Source: an uncultured Methanomicrobiales archaeon
Lineage (GTDB): Archaea > Halobacteriota > Methanomicrobia > Methanomicrobiales > Methanospirillaceae
Reading direction: 5' to 3'
NCBI GenBank assembly: GCA_903828975.1
Contig: CAIKOD010000120.1
Location: 1 to 34,400, forward strand
DNA length: 34,400 nt
Within the stretch, counting starts at the first letter, position 1. Each line of letters starts with the position of its first letter. Positions 16,604-25,248 of this stretch are shown here, in pieces. A program made the position numbers and the translations under genes. The notes under the pieces were generated by a model, which saw only the letters and a program-made list of their open reading frames with translations, had not been told where the DNA came from and made no database searches.

Positions 16604-17080
16604 TTATTCCCTCATGGTATGGATATGGCAGAGAGCGATGGAAAGACCGTCCGCGGCATCATCGGGCTTCGGGATTTCCTGCAGGTGAAGGAGCCGTTTG
16701 ATCATCTCCTGCACTTGTTTCTTGTCTGCCCGTCCTGACCCCGTTATCGCCTGTTTCACCTGGTTCGGGGTATATTCGGTCACGGGGACCCCTTCCTGTT
16801 CGCAAAGCAAGAGAATGATACCACGGACTTCGGCAACGGCCATAGCAGACGTGATATTTTTCGAAAAAAATAGTTTTTCAACTGCCGCACACTCCGGACT
16901 GTGTTCCAGAAACAGGTCTTTCAATCCGCCATAGAGCTGATTGAGCCTTGATCCCGCTGACATATCTCCCCTGGCAGTCGTTATGCAGCCATGGGTAACA
17001 TGGGTAGCCCGGTTACCCGTCTTCTCGATTACCCCGTATCCCATACGCGCAAGGCCAGGGTCAATACCTAGTACAATCAT
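16604..17080 (-). CDS. ruvC: Holliday junction resolvase RuvC
   Basis: The 158-residue endonuclease cuts Holliday junctions symmetrically using two magnesium ions. It has the RNase H-like fold of bacterial RuvC: MIVLGIDPGLARMGYGV with Asp7, a conserved Glu in AAVEKLFF (about 68), and the C-terminal acidic pair in KPDDAADGLSIALCH. This is the resolvase missing from many archaea that use Hjc instead, so its presence gives the complete bacterial RuvABC set. It is first in the ruv group, 118 bases after ppk1 on the same strand, and may have its own promoter there. Confidence 0.95.
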   Translation of the reverse strand: MIVLGIDPGLARMGYGVIEKTGNRATHVTHGCITTARGDMSAGSRLNQLYGGLKDLFLEHSPECAAVEKLFFSKNITSAMAVAEVRGIILLLCEQEGVPVTEYTPNQVKQAITGSGRADKKQVQEMIKRLLHLQEIPKPDDAADGLSIALCHIHTMRE

Positions 17081-17198
17081 GACCGCTCAGAAATGTTATT
17101 GAAATAGATTCGCTTATGCGGCGATTAACCTTTTCACCGCGGTGCGAAAGTGATCCCGGGAATAACATGACCGGCTCCGGAATGACCGTAATGTACAG

Positions 17199-19373
17199 TT
17201 ACTTTTTCTTCGAAGATTTCCTGGCTTTTTCATGCCATATACCACGGTGTGAGATCAGCCATGCCTGGGCATTGCACGGTGCTTCCCCCTGCAGGGGCCT
17301 TACCCTGGTGTAATCCCCGTCCTGATCCAGTATGCGCATATTCACCGTGTCCTTCATGTATACCTTCAGGATGATATCGATAATCGCCCGCCTGATAACC
17401 GGGTCGTTAACCGGGAAAAGGACTTCAACACGGCGGTCGAGGTTTCTCGGCATAAGGTCTGCACTACCAAGGAACACCTCCTCGTCACCACCATTCCTGA
17501 AATAAAAGATACGGGGGTGTTCCAGGAAACGCCCAACGATACTTGAAACCCTGATATTTTCACTGAGCCCCGGGATACCGGGCCGAAGACAACAGATACC
17601 CCGTACCTGGAGTTCCACCCTGACCCCGGCGTCTGAAGCCCTGCATAATATATCGATACAGTCCCGGTCTACCAGTGCGTTGATCTTGAAAATGATTTGC
17701 CCGCCACCGTTTTTCCTGTGTAATTCAATTTCACGCTCGATCCGCTCAAAGAGGCCACTCCTTATACTCACCGGGGCGATCAGGAGTGACCGGTATGAAT
17801 GTACCCGCGAATAGCCGGTGAGTGCATTAAACAGGTCAGCTACATCGGCACCAATCAGGTGATCCCGCGTGAACATGCCGAGATCGGTGTAAATCCGGCT
17901 TGTCGAAGCGTTGTAGTTCCCGGTCCCCAGGTGGACATAGCGGATGATCCCCTCTTTCTCCTTCCGCACAACCATGCAGACCTTGCTATGAACTTTGAGA
18001 CCGGAAAGTCCGTAGACCACATGAACACCTGCCCTTTCAAGTGCTCTGGCCCACCCGATGTTATTTTCCTCATCAAAACGGGCCTTTAGTTCAATCATCG
18101 CGGCAACATCCTTGCCGTTATCCCGCGCTTCCATCAGGGCATCAACAACAGGGGAATTCGGACCCACGCGGTAGAGGGTCATTTTTATGGCAAGGACATC
18201 AGGGTCTTTTGCAGCCTGTTTTAAGAAGGATACCACAGGGGAGAAACTATCGAATGGATGGAACAGAAGGATATCCCCCTTCCTGATCTCTGCAAAAATA
18301 TCTGCATCCCCTTCAAGCGATGACGGTACAGACGGAACGAAGGGTTGATCTTTTAAATTGGGCCGATCGAGCCCGTACAACTGCATAAGGTCTGCCATCC
18401 CTACAGGAGGTTCCACCCGGTAGAACATGTCCGGGCTGATCCCGAGTTTGACAGAGAGCATTTCAGATATCGCTGCAGGCATGGCCGAAGATACTTCTAC
18501 CCGGACAGGGGATCCGATACGCCGAAGCTCAACACTTTCTTCAATGGCGGTCAGCAGGTCTGATGCCTCATCCTCTTCAATCTCAAAATCTGCATCCCGC
18601 GTTACCCTGAACGGGTACGCCGCAATAACTTCCATTCCCGGGAAGAGCCGGTCAAGACAGGCAGCAACAAGGTCCTCCAGAAATACGTATTTTTCGTTCG
18701 GTTTACTCCGATTTTTCACCGGTTTTTGTTCCGGGATTTGTATAAGACGGGGGAACAGGTCGGTGGGGACTTTTATCCGCGCGAAGAGTTCCTCCTTCCT
18801 CGAGGGGTCTCTTACCAGGATGGCAAGGTTCAGCGAGAGATTGGAGATAAAGGGAAACGGGTGTGACTTATCGAACGCAAGCGGGGTCAGCACAGGGAAT
18901 ATCTCATGCTCGTAATATGCCCGCAAAATGGAACGTTCCTCGTCTGAAAGGGCACTAACAGGCAATATTTCGATCCCTTCGGCCTTCATTGCCGGTACCA
19001 GGTCACATTCCCAGCATCCGGATTGTGCTTCAAGGAGGGGCGCCAGGAGATCATGTATTTCTGCCAGTTGCTCGTTGGGGCTCATCCCGTCAGGAGGTGC
19101 CTCGAGGACCCCGCTTTCCACCTGTCTCTGGAGCCCTGATACCCGTACCATGAAAAATTCATCGAGATTGTTTGCAAATATGGAAAGGAACTTGACCCGT
19201 TCGAGTAACGGGTGCCGTTTATCAGATGCCTCGTCAAGGACGTGACGGTTGAACCTTATCCAGCCAATTTCACGGTTAATATAACGGGATCCCTGTACCT
19301 GGACAGATGTATTCTGATTTGGTCGATTATTCCTGCTACGAGGCGACGTGATGTCACTCTCCCCTGGTTTCAC
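17199..19373 (-). CDS. ppk1: Polyphosphate kinase Ppk1
   Basis: The 724-residue cytosolic enzyme reversibly transfers the gamma-phosphate of ATP to polyphosphate. Domains follow the Ppk1 plan: an N-terminal helical domain (INREIGWIRFNRHVLDEA, FSIFANNLDEFFMVRVSGL), a head domain, and two phospholipase D-like catalytic domains. The autophosphorylated His is probably in GLKVHSKVCMVV, and the phosphate-binding motifs include HLGTGNYNASTSRIYTDLGMF and the arginine of NLDRRVEVLFPV. The start is GTG 19373, 25 bases from a candidate TATA box, implying a near-leaderless transcript. Ppk1 occurs patchily in archaea; with the Ppx-HD protein and the PiT genes here it suggests polyP storage. Confidence 0.93.
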   Translation of the reverse strand: MKPGESDITSPRSRNNRPNQNTSVQVQGSRYINREIGWIRFNRHVLDEASDKRHPLLERVKFLSIFANNLDEFFMVRVSGLQRQVESGVLEAPPDGMSPNEQLAEIHDLLAPLLEAQSGCWECDLVPAMKAEGIEILPVSALSDEERSILRAYYEHEIFPVLTPLAFDKSHPFPFISNLSLNLAILVRDPSRKEELFARIKVPTDLFPRLIQIPEQKPVKNRSKPNEKYVFLEDLVAACLDRLFPGMEVIAAYPFRVTRDADFEIEEDEASDLLTAIEESVELRRIGSPVRVEVSSAMPAAISEMLSVKLGISPDMFYRVEPPVGMADLMQLYGLDRPNLKDQPFVPSVPSSLEGDADIFAEIRKGDILLFHPFDSFSPVVSFLKQAAKDPDVLAIKMTLYRVGPNSPVVDALMEARDNGKDVAAMIELKARFDEENNIGWARALERAGVHVVYGLSGLKVHSKVCMVVRKEKEGIIRYVHLGTGNYNASTSRIYTDLGMFTRDHLIGADVADLFNALTGYSRVHSYRSLLIAPVSIRSGLFERIEREIELHRKNGGGQIIFKINALVDRDCIDILCRASDAGVRVELQVRGICCLRPGIPGLSENIRVSSIVGRFLEHPRIFYFRNGGDEEVFLGSADLMPRNLDRRVEVLFPVNDPVIRRAIIDIILKVYMKDTVNMRILDQDGDYTRVRPLQGEAPCNAQAWLISHRGIWHEKARKSSKKK

Positions 19374-19390
19374 TGATTACAAGTCATATC

Positions 19391-19404
19391 ATAAGATTAT
19401 AATC
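19391..19404 (-). promoter_or_regulatory. Candidate TATA box for ppk1
   Basis: On the minus strand, TGATTATAATCTTAT is centred about 25 bases upstream of the GTG start of ppk1. The same GATTATAAT core recurs at 19422-19430, which may be a second box or a regulator site. Position and composition are the only evidence. Confidence 0.4.
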
Positions 19405-19578
19405 ATATCCCAGAAACAACAGGATTATAATTATTTTATTAAAAGGAGTCCTGGAAAGAGCGCTGACAATGCACTGCATTACACCGCCGGATTTCCCTGA
19501 TGGTTGACTTTCTTTAAAATTAATTATTGAAGTTACATTTTTTGCCATGGAAAAGGAAAAAATGTTTAACTATCCTTG

Positions 19579-20025
19579 ATGCAAGTAAAAATAGGTGTTT
19601 ATGTAATGGGATATTCTGGTGACATTATGCATGATATCGTGCAAAAGGAACTGAAACGCAACTACCCTGCAAGTGAGGGATGGGTAATTTCCGGAGACCC
19701 AAAACGGATTGGGAACGATGAAATATTTTCCGTATCAAGAAGACGGGGATCGAACCAGGTGGCGACAGTAGCTGCAACCTTTGGGAGAATTGTTGGACCG
19801 GGGTTGGTATCAGCCATGCTTGAAGGTAAAGCGACACCGGCCGCAAGTAAAGGCACATGGCATGCCTGCCTGTTAGTACCCCAGGGAACGGATGTTTCAG
19901 GCCTTCCGGATGAGGTCAGGGTTATTTTTATGCGTTCATTCCGTTACGAGGGAAAAGACCTCCTCTGGCTTAAACGCCCTGTAGGAAGCCAGGTCGCCCC
20001 ACAATCAACACAGGCATCCACCTGA
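19579..20025 (+). CDS. Protein of unknown function
   Basis: From ATG 19579 (a TTG one codon earlier is the alternative) the gene encodes 148 residues (MQVKIGVYVMGYSGDIMHDI...). I do not recognise a family. The middle is glycine/alanine-rich (VATVAATFGRIVGPGLVSAM) and the C-terminus is polar (RPVGSQVAPQSTQAST). There is no signal peptide; the sequence looks like a compact alpha/beta cytosolic protein. It stands alone on the plus strand, divergent from ppk1 and convergent with the Mut7-C gene, whose stop is 9 bases away. Confidence 0.6.
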   Translation: MQVKIGVYVMGYSGDIMHDIVQKELKRNYPASEGWVISGDPKRIGNDEIFSVSRRRGSNQVATVAATFGRIVGPGLVSAMLEGKATPAASKGTWHACLLVPQGTDVSGLPDEVRVIFMRSFRYEGKDLLWLKRPVGSQVAPQSTQAST

Positions 20026-20034
20026 TGGAAAGGG

Positions 20035-20523
20035 CTACCTTATCCCTTTTTTTAACCGGTTTGCAAGTTCTTCCGCATGTGATCCGGTCCAGTACAATTT
20101 CCTGCAGTGAACGCACCACAAGAATTTGTATCCGGCGCGCTGTTCCGGTGCGTAGCTTACGCATTTGATCTCACGTTCCCGGGCACTTCTCAGTTTTTCG
20201 TTACACAGAGAGCACCGGGTCATCCTTATCCGGGGCTCGACAAGTCCAAGGTCAACGAGTTCCTGGACCTGGGGGAGGACACGCACCGGCCTGATTAATA
20301 CTGCACGTTCACCCCCCCGTTTTGCAAGTTCCCTGTCACGGGTCAGGAGGACTCTCTCCTCCCGCAATGCTATCCCAAGCAGGATACTGTCTTCCCTGGT
20401 GTTCCCGGGAGTGATACTATTGGCACTCATCGTATCATAACCCATAAACCGGAGGTACCTGCCAAGTGTACCTAGCATACGGTCGATGAGAAACCTGGTT
20501 TCAGGACTTTTTTTTTCCGACAT
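20035..20523 (-). CDS. Mut7-C PIN-like RNase-domain protein with zinc ribbon
   Basis: Using ATG 20523 (162 residues; a TTG at 20532 is the alternative), the protein has a Mut7-C (PF01927) domain. It opens with FLIDRMLGTLGRYLRFMGYDT and carries the acidic PIN-like pattern D-R-M-L and LLTRDRELAKR, followed by a four-cysteine zinc ribbon (CSLC about 104-107, CVHC about 135-138). Mut7-C domains are predicted RNases of the PIN superfamily, found in many archaea; the target RNA is unknown. The start overlaps the 3' end of amrS by 23 bases, so the two are probably co-transcribed and coupled. Confidence 0.8.
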   Translation of the reverse strand: MSEKKSPETRFLIDRMLGTLGRYLRFMGYDTMSANSITPGNTREDSILLGIALREERVLLTRDRELAKRGGERAVLIRPVRVLPQVQELVDLGLVEPRIRMTRCSLCNEKLRSAREREIKCVSYAPEQRAGYKFLWCVHCRKLYWTGSHAEELANRLKKGIR

Positions 20524-21532
20524 CCGTGACAATTTCTATTACCTCGCCACATCTCCCGCAAGAGTGGTTATCAAGGTTTCTGATGGCTATTTCATATCCT
20601 GCCCTTTCTATCAGCAGTTCGCCGCAATGAGGGCAGTAGGTATGTTCAAACGGGTGCGGGGAAACATTCCCGAGATAGGGGAACCGGAGCCCCAGCTCTT
20701 TTGCCCGTTTGTAAATTTTTTCAAGCAAGGCAACTGGTGTGGCTGCACGGTCAGTCATGTGGTAATCCGGGTGGAACCGGGTGAAATGGACAGGGGTGGC
20801 GGGGCCCGGGAACTCGAGTACCCATTGTATCAGGTCATCAATCTCCTCCGGGCTGTCGTTCAACCCTGGTATAATCAGGGTCACAACTTCAACATGCATC
20901 CCTAGCTCCCTTGCGAGAATCGTCGAATTAAGGACAGGTTCAAGCCTGCCCCCACAGATTTTCCGGTAAAAATCATCAGAAAATGACTTGATATCAACAC
21001 GGAATGCATTCAGGACAGGAGAGAGATCGCGAAGCGCTTCTTCGGTGATATACCCGTTTGTAACATACACGGTACCGAGCCCCCTCATCCTGGCAAGTAA
21101 GCCCATATCACGTGCATATTCATGCCAGATAGTGGGTTCATTATAGGTCCACGCAATACTCCTGCACCCCTGCCGGACCGCGTGTGCAACACCTTCAGCG
21201 GGGCTGAGCCCGGCCATACGGACCATGTCCCCGGTAGCCCTTGAAATTTGCCAGTTCTGGCAATGGTCACAGTGAAAGTTGCAACCGATCCCACCAAGAG
21301 AATAGCAGCGCGTACCAGGCAGGAAATGGTAGAGTGGTTTCTTCTCTACCGGGTCAATTGCTTCAGAAGTGACAAGGCCGTACGTCGTTGAATACAATGT
21401 ACCTTTTTTGTTAACCCTGACCGAACAAATTCCGGTCTTCCCCTCTGTAATCGTGCAGCGGTTATGACAAACTGAACAACGAACGGCGAGATCGGGTAAT
21501 TTTTCGTAGAGGGCTGCCTCATGCATCGGCAT
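20501..21532 (-). CDS. amrS: AmmeMemoRadiSam-system radical SAM protein AmrS
   Basis: The 343-residue radical SAM enzyme begins at ATG 21532, chosen because GGGTGATACGG puts a GGTGA ribosome site five bases before it; a GTG at 21541 is the alternative. The 4Fe-4S cluster cysteines are C84, C88 and C91 (GCNFHCDHC). N-terminal cysteines (RCSVCHNRC about 19-26, and GICSVR) and a C-terminal zinc-ribbon tail (YCPHCGELL, then HSCGRCGEV) suggest more metal sites. The family is linked to AMMECR1 and Memo proteins, with poorly defined chemistry; neither partner lies in this window. A small zinc-ribbon gene lies 26 bases upstream, and Mut7-C follows with an overlap. Confidence 0.87.
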   Translation of the reverse strand: MPMHEAALYEKLPDLAVRCSVCHNRCTITEGKTGICSVRVNKKGTLYSTTYGLVTSEAIDPVEKKPLYHFLPGTRCYSLGGIGCNFHCDHCQNWQISRATGDMVRMAGLSPAEGVAHAVRQGCRSIAWTYNEPTIWHEYARDMGLLARMRGLGTVYVTNGYITEEALRDLSPVLNAFRVDIKSFSDDFYRKICGGRLEPVLNSTILARELGMHVEVVTLIIPGLNDSPEEIDDLIQWVLEFPGPATPVHFTRFHPDYHMTDRAATPVALLEKIYKRAKELGLRFPYLGNVSPHPFEHTYCPHCGELLIERAGYEIAIRNLDNHSCGRCGEVIEIVTDVGKKKS

Positions 21533-21558
21533 CCGTATCACCCTTTATGCAGGCTGGA

Positions 21559-21747
21559 TCAGGTAATTGTTTCATCCCGGACATTGCCAGGTCGGTCTCC
21601 CTGAAGTGTCTTAAGCTCTTCTTCATCAATTTCGAGGACAAATGAGCCGCGGTACCCGCATTTCTTGCAGCGATAGACCTGCCCGACACACCCGCCGGCA
21701 ACTTCATACACCTCAGTGCTCTGGCATTCCGGGCAACACAGTATCAT
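21559..21747 (-). CDS. Small zinc-ribbon protein
   Basis: Starting at ATG 21747 (AAGGA lies three bases upstream) gives 62 residues. A longer frame from TTG 21840 adds 31 residues with no protein-like features. The protein is a zinc ribbon with MILCCPECQS (C4/C5, C8) and YRCKKCGYRGSFVLE, followed by a short acidic helix (EIDEEELKTL). The folded part resembles the zinc ribbons of transcription factors such as TFS, but no catalytic motif identifies it. It lies upstream of amrS on the same strand with a 26-base gap and is divergent from pyrH. A role in transcription or RNA handling is possible but unproven. Confidence 0.6.
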   Translation of the reverse strand: MILCCPECQSTEVYEVAGGCVGQVYRCKKCGYRGSFVLEIDEEELKTLQGDRPGNVRDETIT

Positions 21748-21876
21748 TGATCCTTGTTCTATCACGCATGGCAATAATGACTCTTGATCATGACCATCCG
21801 GATGCCATCTCATGGGATAGAAAATGCCCGGGGAAAACAATCAGGTTAATATCTCCTTTTTCCCCATCTGTACGAA

Positions 21877-22584
21877 ATGAAATCCCTTGTCATCTCCCTT
21901 GGAGGTTCTGTGCTTGTACCGAACCTGTCCGAAAATAGAATTTTGGAGTACGCTGCCGTTCTCAGGCAGGTTTCAGAAAAACACCGGACTTATGTGGTAG
22001 TAGGTGGTGGAGGGGAAGCGAGGAGGTATATCGATGCGATGAGAAACCTCGGTGTTGATGAGGGCACATGCGATGAGATCGGAATCCTGGTAACGCGTCT
22101 CAACGCGACGCTTCTTATTGCAGCGCTCGGAGATTCCGCATACCCCGGTGTAGCAGAAGACCAGAAAACGGCGTTGGAATATGCGGTCTCAGGCAGGATT
22201 GTAGTCATGGGCGGGGTCACCCCGGCACAGACTACCGACGCAGTAGCCGCGGTGCTTGCCGAGCGCACAAGGGCAGATATCCTCGTAAATCTTACATCGG
22301 TGGATGGTATCTACAGCGCGGACCCGAAAACTGATTCTTCCGCGACCAGGTATACCCACCTGACCCCGGAGAGACTTGCAGAGATAGTCGGGGAAAGCAG
22401 TCTGAATGCAGGCTCAAATACAGTGATGGATGAAATCGCCGTAAAAATCATCCAGAGGAGCGGCATCCCCCTTATCGTCCTCGATGGCAGGAAACCAGAA
22501 AACCTCCCGAATGCAATTATTTCGGGCCGCTTAAACGGGACCATTGTCAGCAGCGATAACAACACAAAATATCTCCCACTCTGA
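21877..22584 (+). CDS. pyrH: UMP kinase (archaeal PyrH)
   Basis: The 235-residue amino-acid-kinase-fold enzyme phosphorylates UMP to UDP in pyrimidine synthesis. It shows the N-terminal GGSVL nucleotide loop, the GGGGEARRYI motif, the central GGVTPAQTTDAVAA segment and the ATP-site motif NLTSVDGIYSADPKT. Length and motifs fit archaeal UMP kinases. There is no ribosome site before the ATG; a GTTAATATC stretch at 21844-21852 could be a TATA box for a leaderless transcript. It is followed by tRNA-Pro and nth on the same strand. Confidence 0.92.
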   Translation: MKSLVISLGGSVLVPNLSENRILEYAAVLRQVSEKHRTYVVVGGGGEARRYIDAMRNLGVDEGTCDEIGILVTRLNATLLIAALGDSAYPGVAEDQKTALEYAVSGRIVVMGGVTPAQTTDAVAAVLAERTRADILVNLTSVDGIYSADPKTDSSATRYTHLTPERLAEIVGESSLNAGSNTVMDEIAVKIIQRSGIPLIVLDGRKPENLPNAIISGRLNGTIVSSDNNTKYLPL

Positions 22585-22647
22585 TCCGGATAGAAAATAA
22601 CCGGTAATTATTTGTACACTCCCGTCACACCTGTTGATCCAGTACCC

Positions 22648-22722
22648 GGGGTAGTAGGGTAGCCTGGTCCATCCTAGAGCGTTTGGGACGCTTTGACGGC
22701 GGTTCGAATCCGCCCTACCCCA
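22648..22722 (+). tRNA. tRNA-Pro (anticodon TGG)
   Basis: A 75-base cloverleaf with acceptor stem GGGGTAG/CTACCCC (22648-22654 with 22715-22721) and discriminator A at 22722. The anticodon stem is GAGCG/CGCTT around loop TTTGGGA, with anticodon TGG at 22684-22686. The T-arm is GGCGG-TTCGAAT-CCGCC. No CCA is encoded and there is no intron. Confidence 0.95.
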
Positions 22723-22759
22723 TTATTTTCAGATTTTTCCCGTAGTTAAGGCGACGAAT

Positions 22760-23404
22760 ATGGACCGGAAAGCAGCAAGGAACGTCTACCAGATCCTTGA
22801 TTCACAATACCCTGAGGCCAGCACCCACCACCGGGCCGGCGCCCCGCCATTCGAATCTCTTATTGCAACGATCCTCTCCGCTCAGACGACTGACAAATCC
22901 GTGGACGAAGTCATTGGCCTGCTATTCTCACAGTACCCGACCCCTGAGTTACTGGCAGAAGCCCGGATTGACGAGGTCGAGAAGATCATCCACAAGACAG
23001 GCTTTTTCCATATGAAGGCGCGGCGCATTATTGATGCGTCCGGGATGCTCGTACGGGAGTATGGCGGGAAGGTACCTGATACCATGGAGTACCTGCTCAT
23101 GATACCCGGGGTTGGGAGAAAGACCGCAAATATAGTCCTCTACCATTCATTCGGGAAACAGGTGGGTATAGCGGTTGATACCCATGTACTCAGGCTTTCG
23201 CAACTCATTGGATTTTCAAATTACAGCGATGCGGCAGGTGTTGAACAGGACCTCATAGCCCTGTTCCCAAAAAAAGAATGGGGAAAACTAACTGACCTTA
23301 TGATTAGCCACGGCCGGAAGATCTGCATTGCCAGGCGACCAAAATGTGAGGTTTGCAGCATCAGGCAGTTATGCCGCTATTACAGCGGTTCTTTTATAAA
23401 ATAA
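22760..23404 (+). CDS. nth: Endonuclease III (DNA glycosylase/AP lyase)
   Basis: The 214-residue base-excision repair enzyme removes oxidised pyrimidines and cleaves at AP sites. The helix-hairpin-helix motif LMIPGVGRKTANIVL ends in the Schiff-base lysine K121, and the catalytic Asp is D140 in AVDTHV. The 4Fe-4S cluster has the canonical spacing C189-x6-C196-x2-C199-x5-C205. AAGGCGA lies just upstream of the ATG as a weak ribosome site. It follows tRNA-Pro by 37 bases and could be cotranscribed with it. Confidence 0.95.
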   Translation: MDRKAARNVYQILDSQYPEASTHHRAGAPPFESLIATILSAQTTDKSVDEVIGLLFSQYPTPELLAEARIDEVEKIIHKTGFFHMKARRIIDASGMLVREYGGKVPDTMEYLLMIPGVGRKTANIVLYHSFGKQVGIAVDTHVLRLSQLIGFSNYSDAAGVEQDLIALFPKKEWGKLTDLMISHGRKICIARRPKCEVCSIRQLCRYYSGSFIK

Positions 23405-23509
23405 TGCGGGCATACCGGAATTAAGGTCACTTTTTATGATATAATCCCGGAAATTGTTAACCGGCCCTTATTGCCCTAAAAAAACCTTTAATCCGGATTC
23501 ACCCTCTGC

Positions 23510-24538
23510 TTAGCTCGCAATAATCCGGAGCCCGTAGAATACAACGAACCCGATAACGGCACTGATCGGAATGGTAAAAATCCATGCCCACATGATGCTC
23601 CGTGCCACACCCCATTTTACAACGCTTGACCCTGTCGTCGACCCCACACCCATGATGGATGCACATATTACCTGGGTAGTACTCACCGGGATCCCAAGCA
23701 TGGAAGCCCCTATAATCGTCCCTGCGCTTGCTGTTTCAGAAGCAAAACCATGTACCGGCCGGAGGCGTGTAATTTTATAACCCATGGTTTTTACGATCCG
23801 CCACCCGCCTGAAAGCGTGCCAAGGGCAATTGCAGTATAACAAATCAAGATGACCCAGAGCGGGACCGGCAGGGATTCCGGGTTTGCAGTCGCCCCATAG
23901 TACCCGATACTGAACAACAGTGGTGTAATAATCCCCATGGTCTTCTGGGCATCGTTGGTCCCATGTGAAAAGCTGTATGCCGCTGCGGAACAGAGCTGCA
24001 ATTTTTTAAAATAACTATCTGCAGTCATTTTATGGACTGATCGCGTAAAACAGAGAACTACCGCCATGAAGCCAAACCCGACGGTAAGACCAATCAGCGG
24101 GGAGAGGATCATAAAAGTTACGACCAGTCCGATGGTCGACCAATGGATAGCAGCTATCCCGGCTGCAGAAAGACCCGCCCCCATCAGGCCACCAATAAGG
24201 GCGTGGGACGAGGAAGTGGGAAGACCGATAATCCATGTGATGATATTCCAGATGATTGCTCCGCAAAGCGCCGATAGTATAATCCAGGGGATAACATCGG
24301 CAGGCACAGAATCAAGATTTATCGTTTTACTGATGGTGTTTGCAACGGCCACCCCAAACCCGAAGACCGCGATAAAATTAAAAAAAGCTGCAAAAACTAC
24401 CGCGTTCCGCGGTGAGAGTACCTTGGTCGAGACTACCGTGGAGATGGAATTTGCCGAGTCATGAAAGCCGTTTGTAAAATCGAAAACGAGTGCTATGAAA
24501 ATAATGAACAGGATGAGAATTTCGGGTGCTGGAATCAT
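23510..24538 (-). CDS. pit: PiT-family inorganic phosphate transporter (first copy)
   Basis: This 342-residue membrane protein belongs to the PiT family of sodium- or proton-coupled phosphate carriers. The N-terminal repeat signature is FTNGFHDSANSISTVVSTKVLSP, and the related C-terminal repeat holds STTQVICASIMGVGST. GGAG six bases before the ATG is its ribosome site. It is last in a four-gene minus-strand operon, 28 bases after its DUF47 partner. It is about 50 residues shorter than the second copy, mostly in the central loop. Both copies are named by family, so the substrate is presumed, not shown. Confidence 0.88.
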   Translation of the reverse strand: MIPAPEILILFIIFIALVFDFTNGFHDSANSISTVVSTKVLSPRNAVVFAAFFNFIAVFGFGVAVANTISKTINLDSVPADVIPWIILSALCGAIIWNIITWIIGLPTSSSHALIGGLMGAGLSAAGIAAIHWSTIGLVVTFMILSPLIGLTVGFGFMAVVLCFTRSVHKMTADSYFKKLQLCSAAAYSFSHGTNDAQKTMGIITPLLFSIGYYGATANPESLPVPLWVILICYTAIALGTLSGGWRIVKTMGYKITRLRPVHGFASETASAGTIIGASMLGIPVSTTQVICASIMGVGSTTGSSVVKWGVARSIMWAWIFTIPISAVIGFVVFYGLRIIAS

Positions 24539-24566
24539 TGTTCTCCTCAGGGCTTATCCGACTTCG

Positions 24567-25196
24567 TTAAGAATGTCGTATTGCGATATCTGAAAGTACG
24601 TTCGCCACATCTTCACAATAGTCCGTCGCTGTCTCAAGGTGCTCATAATTATCTTTATATTTGATGATGGTAATCGCATCATTTGACTTGAACAGGTCCA
24701 TAATTGCGTGGGCCAGTACGTCATCTGCCAGGTTTTCAAGGCGGTTTACCTCAATACACCGTGCTTCAATATATTTCGGTGTGGAAATTGCCCGGATACT
24801 TTTAACAGCCCCTTCAATTTCAATTACAGAGAGTTGTATCAGCTTTGAAAGTTCGATAATATGGGAATCAGTCGATTCAATTCCATAATAGAGCATTTTC
24901 TCTGCCGAACCGTCAATATAGTCCAATATGTCATCAAGAGCTGACGCAAGGCCGGAAATTTCTTCAGGGTCCAGCGGGGTTATGAATGTCTTGTTGAGGG
25001 TCTCGTAGATATCATGGGTGACCTGGTCACCCTGATGTTCCAGCATTTCTATTGCATGGCATTTTTCTTTCACATTGGTAAAATTCTCAGTGAGCGCGAC
25101 CAGCTGATTGGCACTTTCTGTAACAATCGCGACCTGCCGCTCAAAAAGGTCGAAAAAGATCTTATCCTGAGGAATCAGTAACTCGCGCAAACCCAT
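24567..25196 (-). CDS. DUF47 (PhoU-like) protein, partner of the first PiT
   Basis: The 209-residue all-helical DUF47 protein (MGLRELLIPQDKIFFDLFERQ...) is a PhoU-like regulator. Typical features are the KCHAIEMLEHQGDQVTHDIYETL segment and LDPEEISGLASALDDILDYIDG, whose E/D pairs form metal-binding helices in PhoU-like proteins. DUF47 genes are usually adjacent to PiT genes, where they are thought to gate phosphate uptake. It is the third gene of the DUF47-PiT-DUF47-PiT operon, 52 bases after the upstream PiT gene. It differs clearly from the other copy (26446-27075) in sequence, so the duplication is old or one pair was acquired separately. Confidence 0.85.
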   Translation of the reverse strand: MGLRELLIPQDKIFFDLFERQVAIVTESANQLVALTENFTNVKEKCHAIEMLEHQGDQVTHDIYETLNKTFITPLDPEEISGLASALDDILDYIDGSAEKMLYYGIESTDSHIIELSKLIQLSVIEIEGAVKSIRAISTPKYIEARCIEVNRLENLADDVLAHAIMDLFKSNDAITIIKYKDNYEHLETATDYCEDVANVLSDIAIRHS

Positions 25197-25248
25197 AGTG
25201 ATCTATTCTGGTACTGGATAGGGAAGGTAAAAAAATATGGCGGTTTTA

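Noticed and set aside
24461-24664. Plus-strand 67-codon frame across the PiT-DUF47 junction
   Set aside because: Antisense to two genes, no family, and low coding likelihood.
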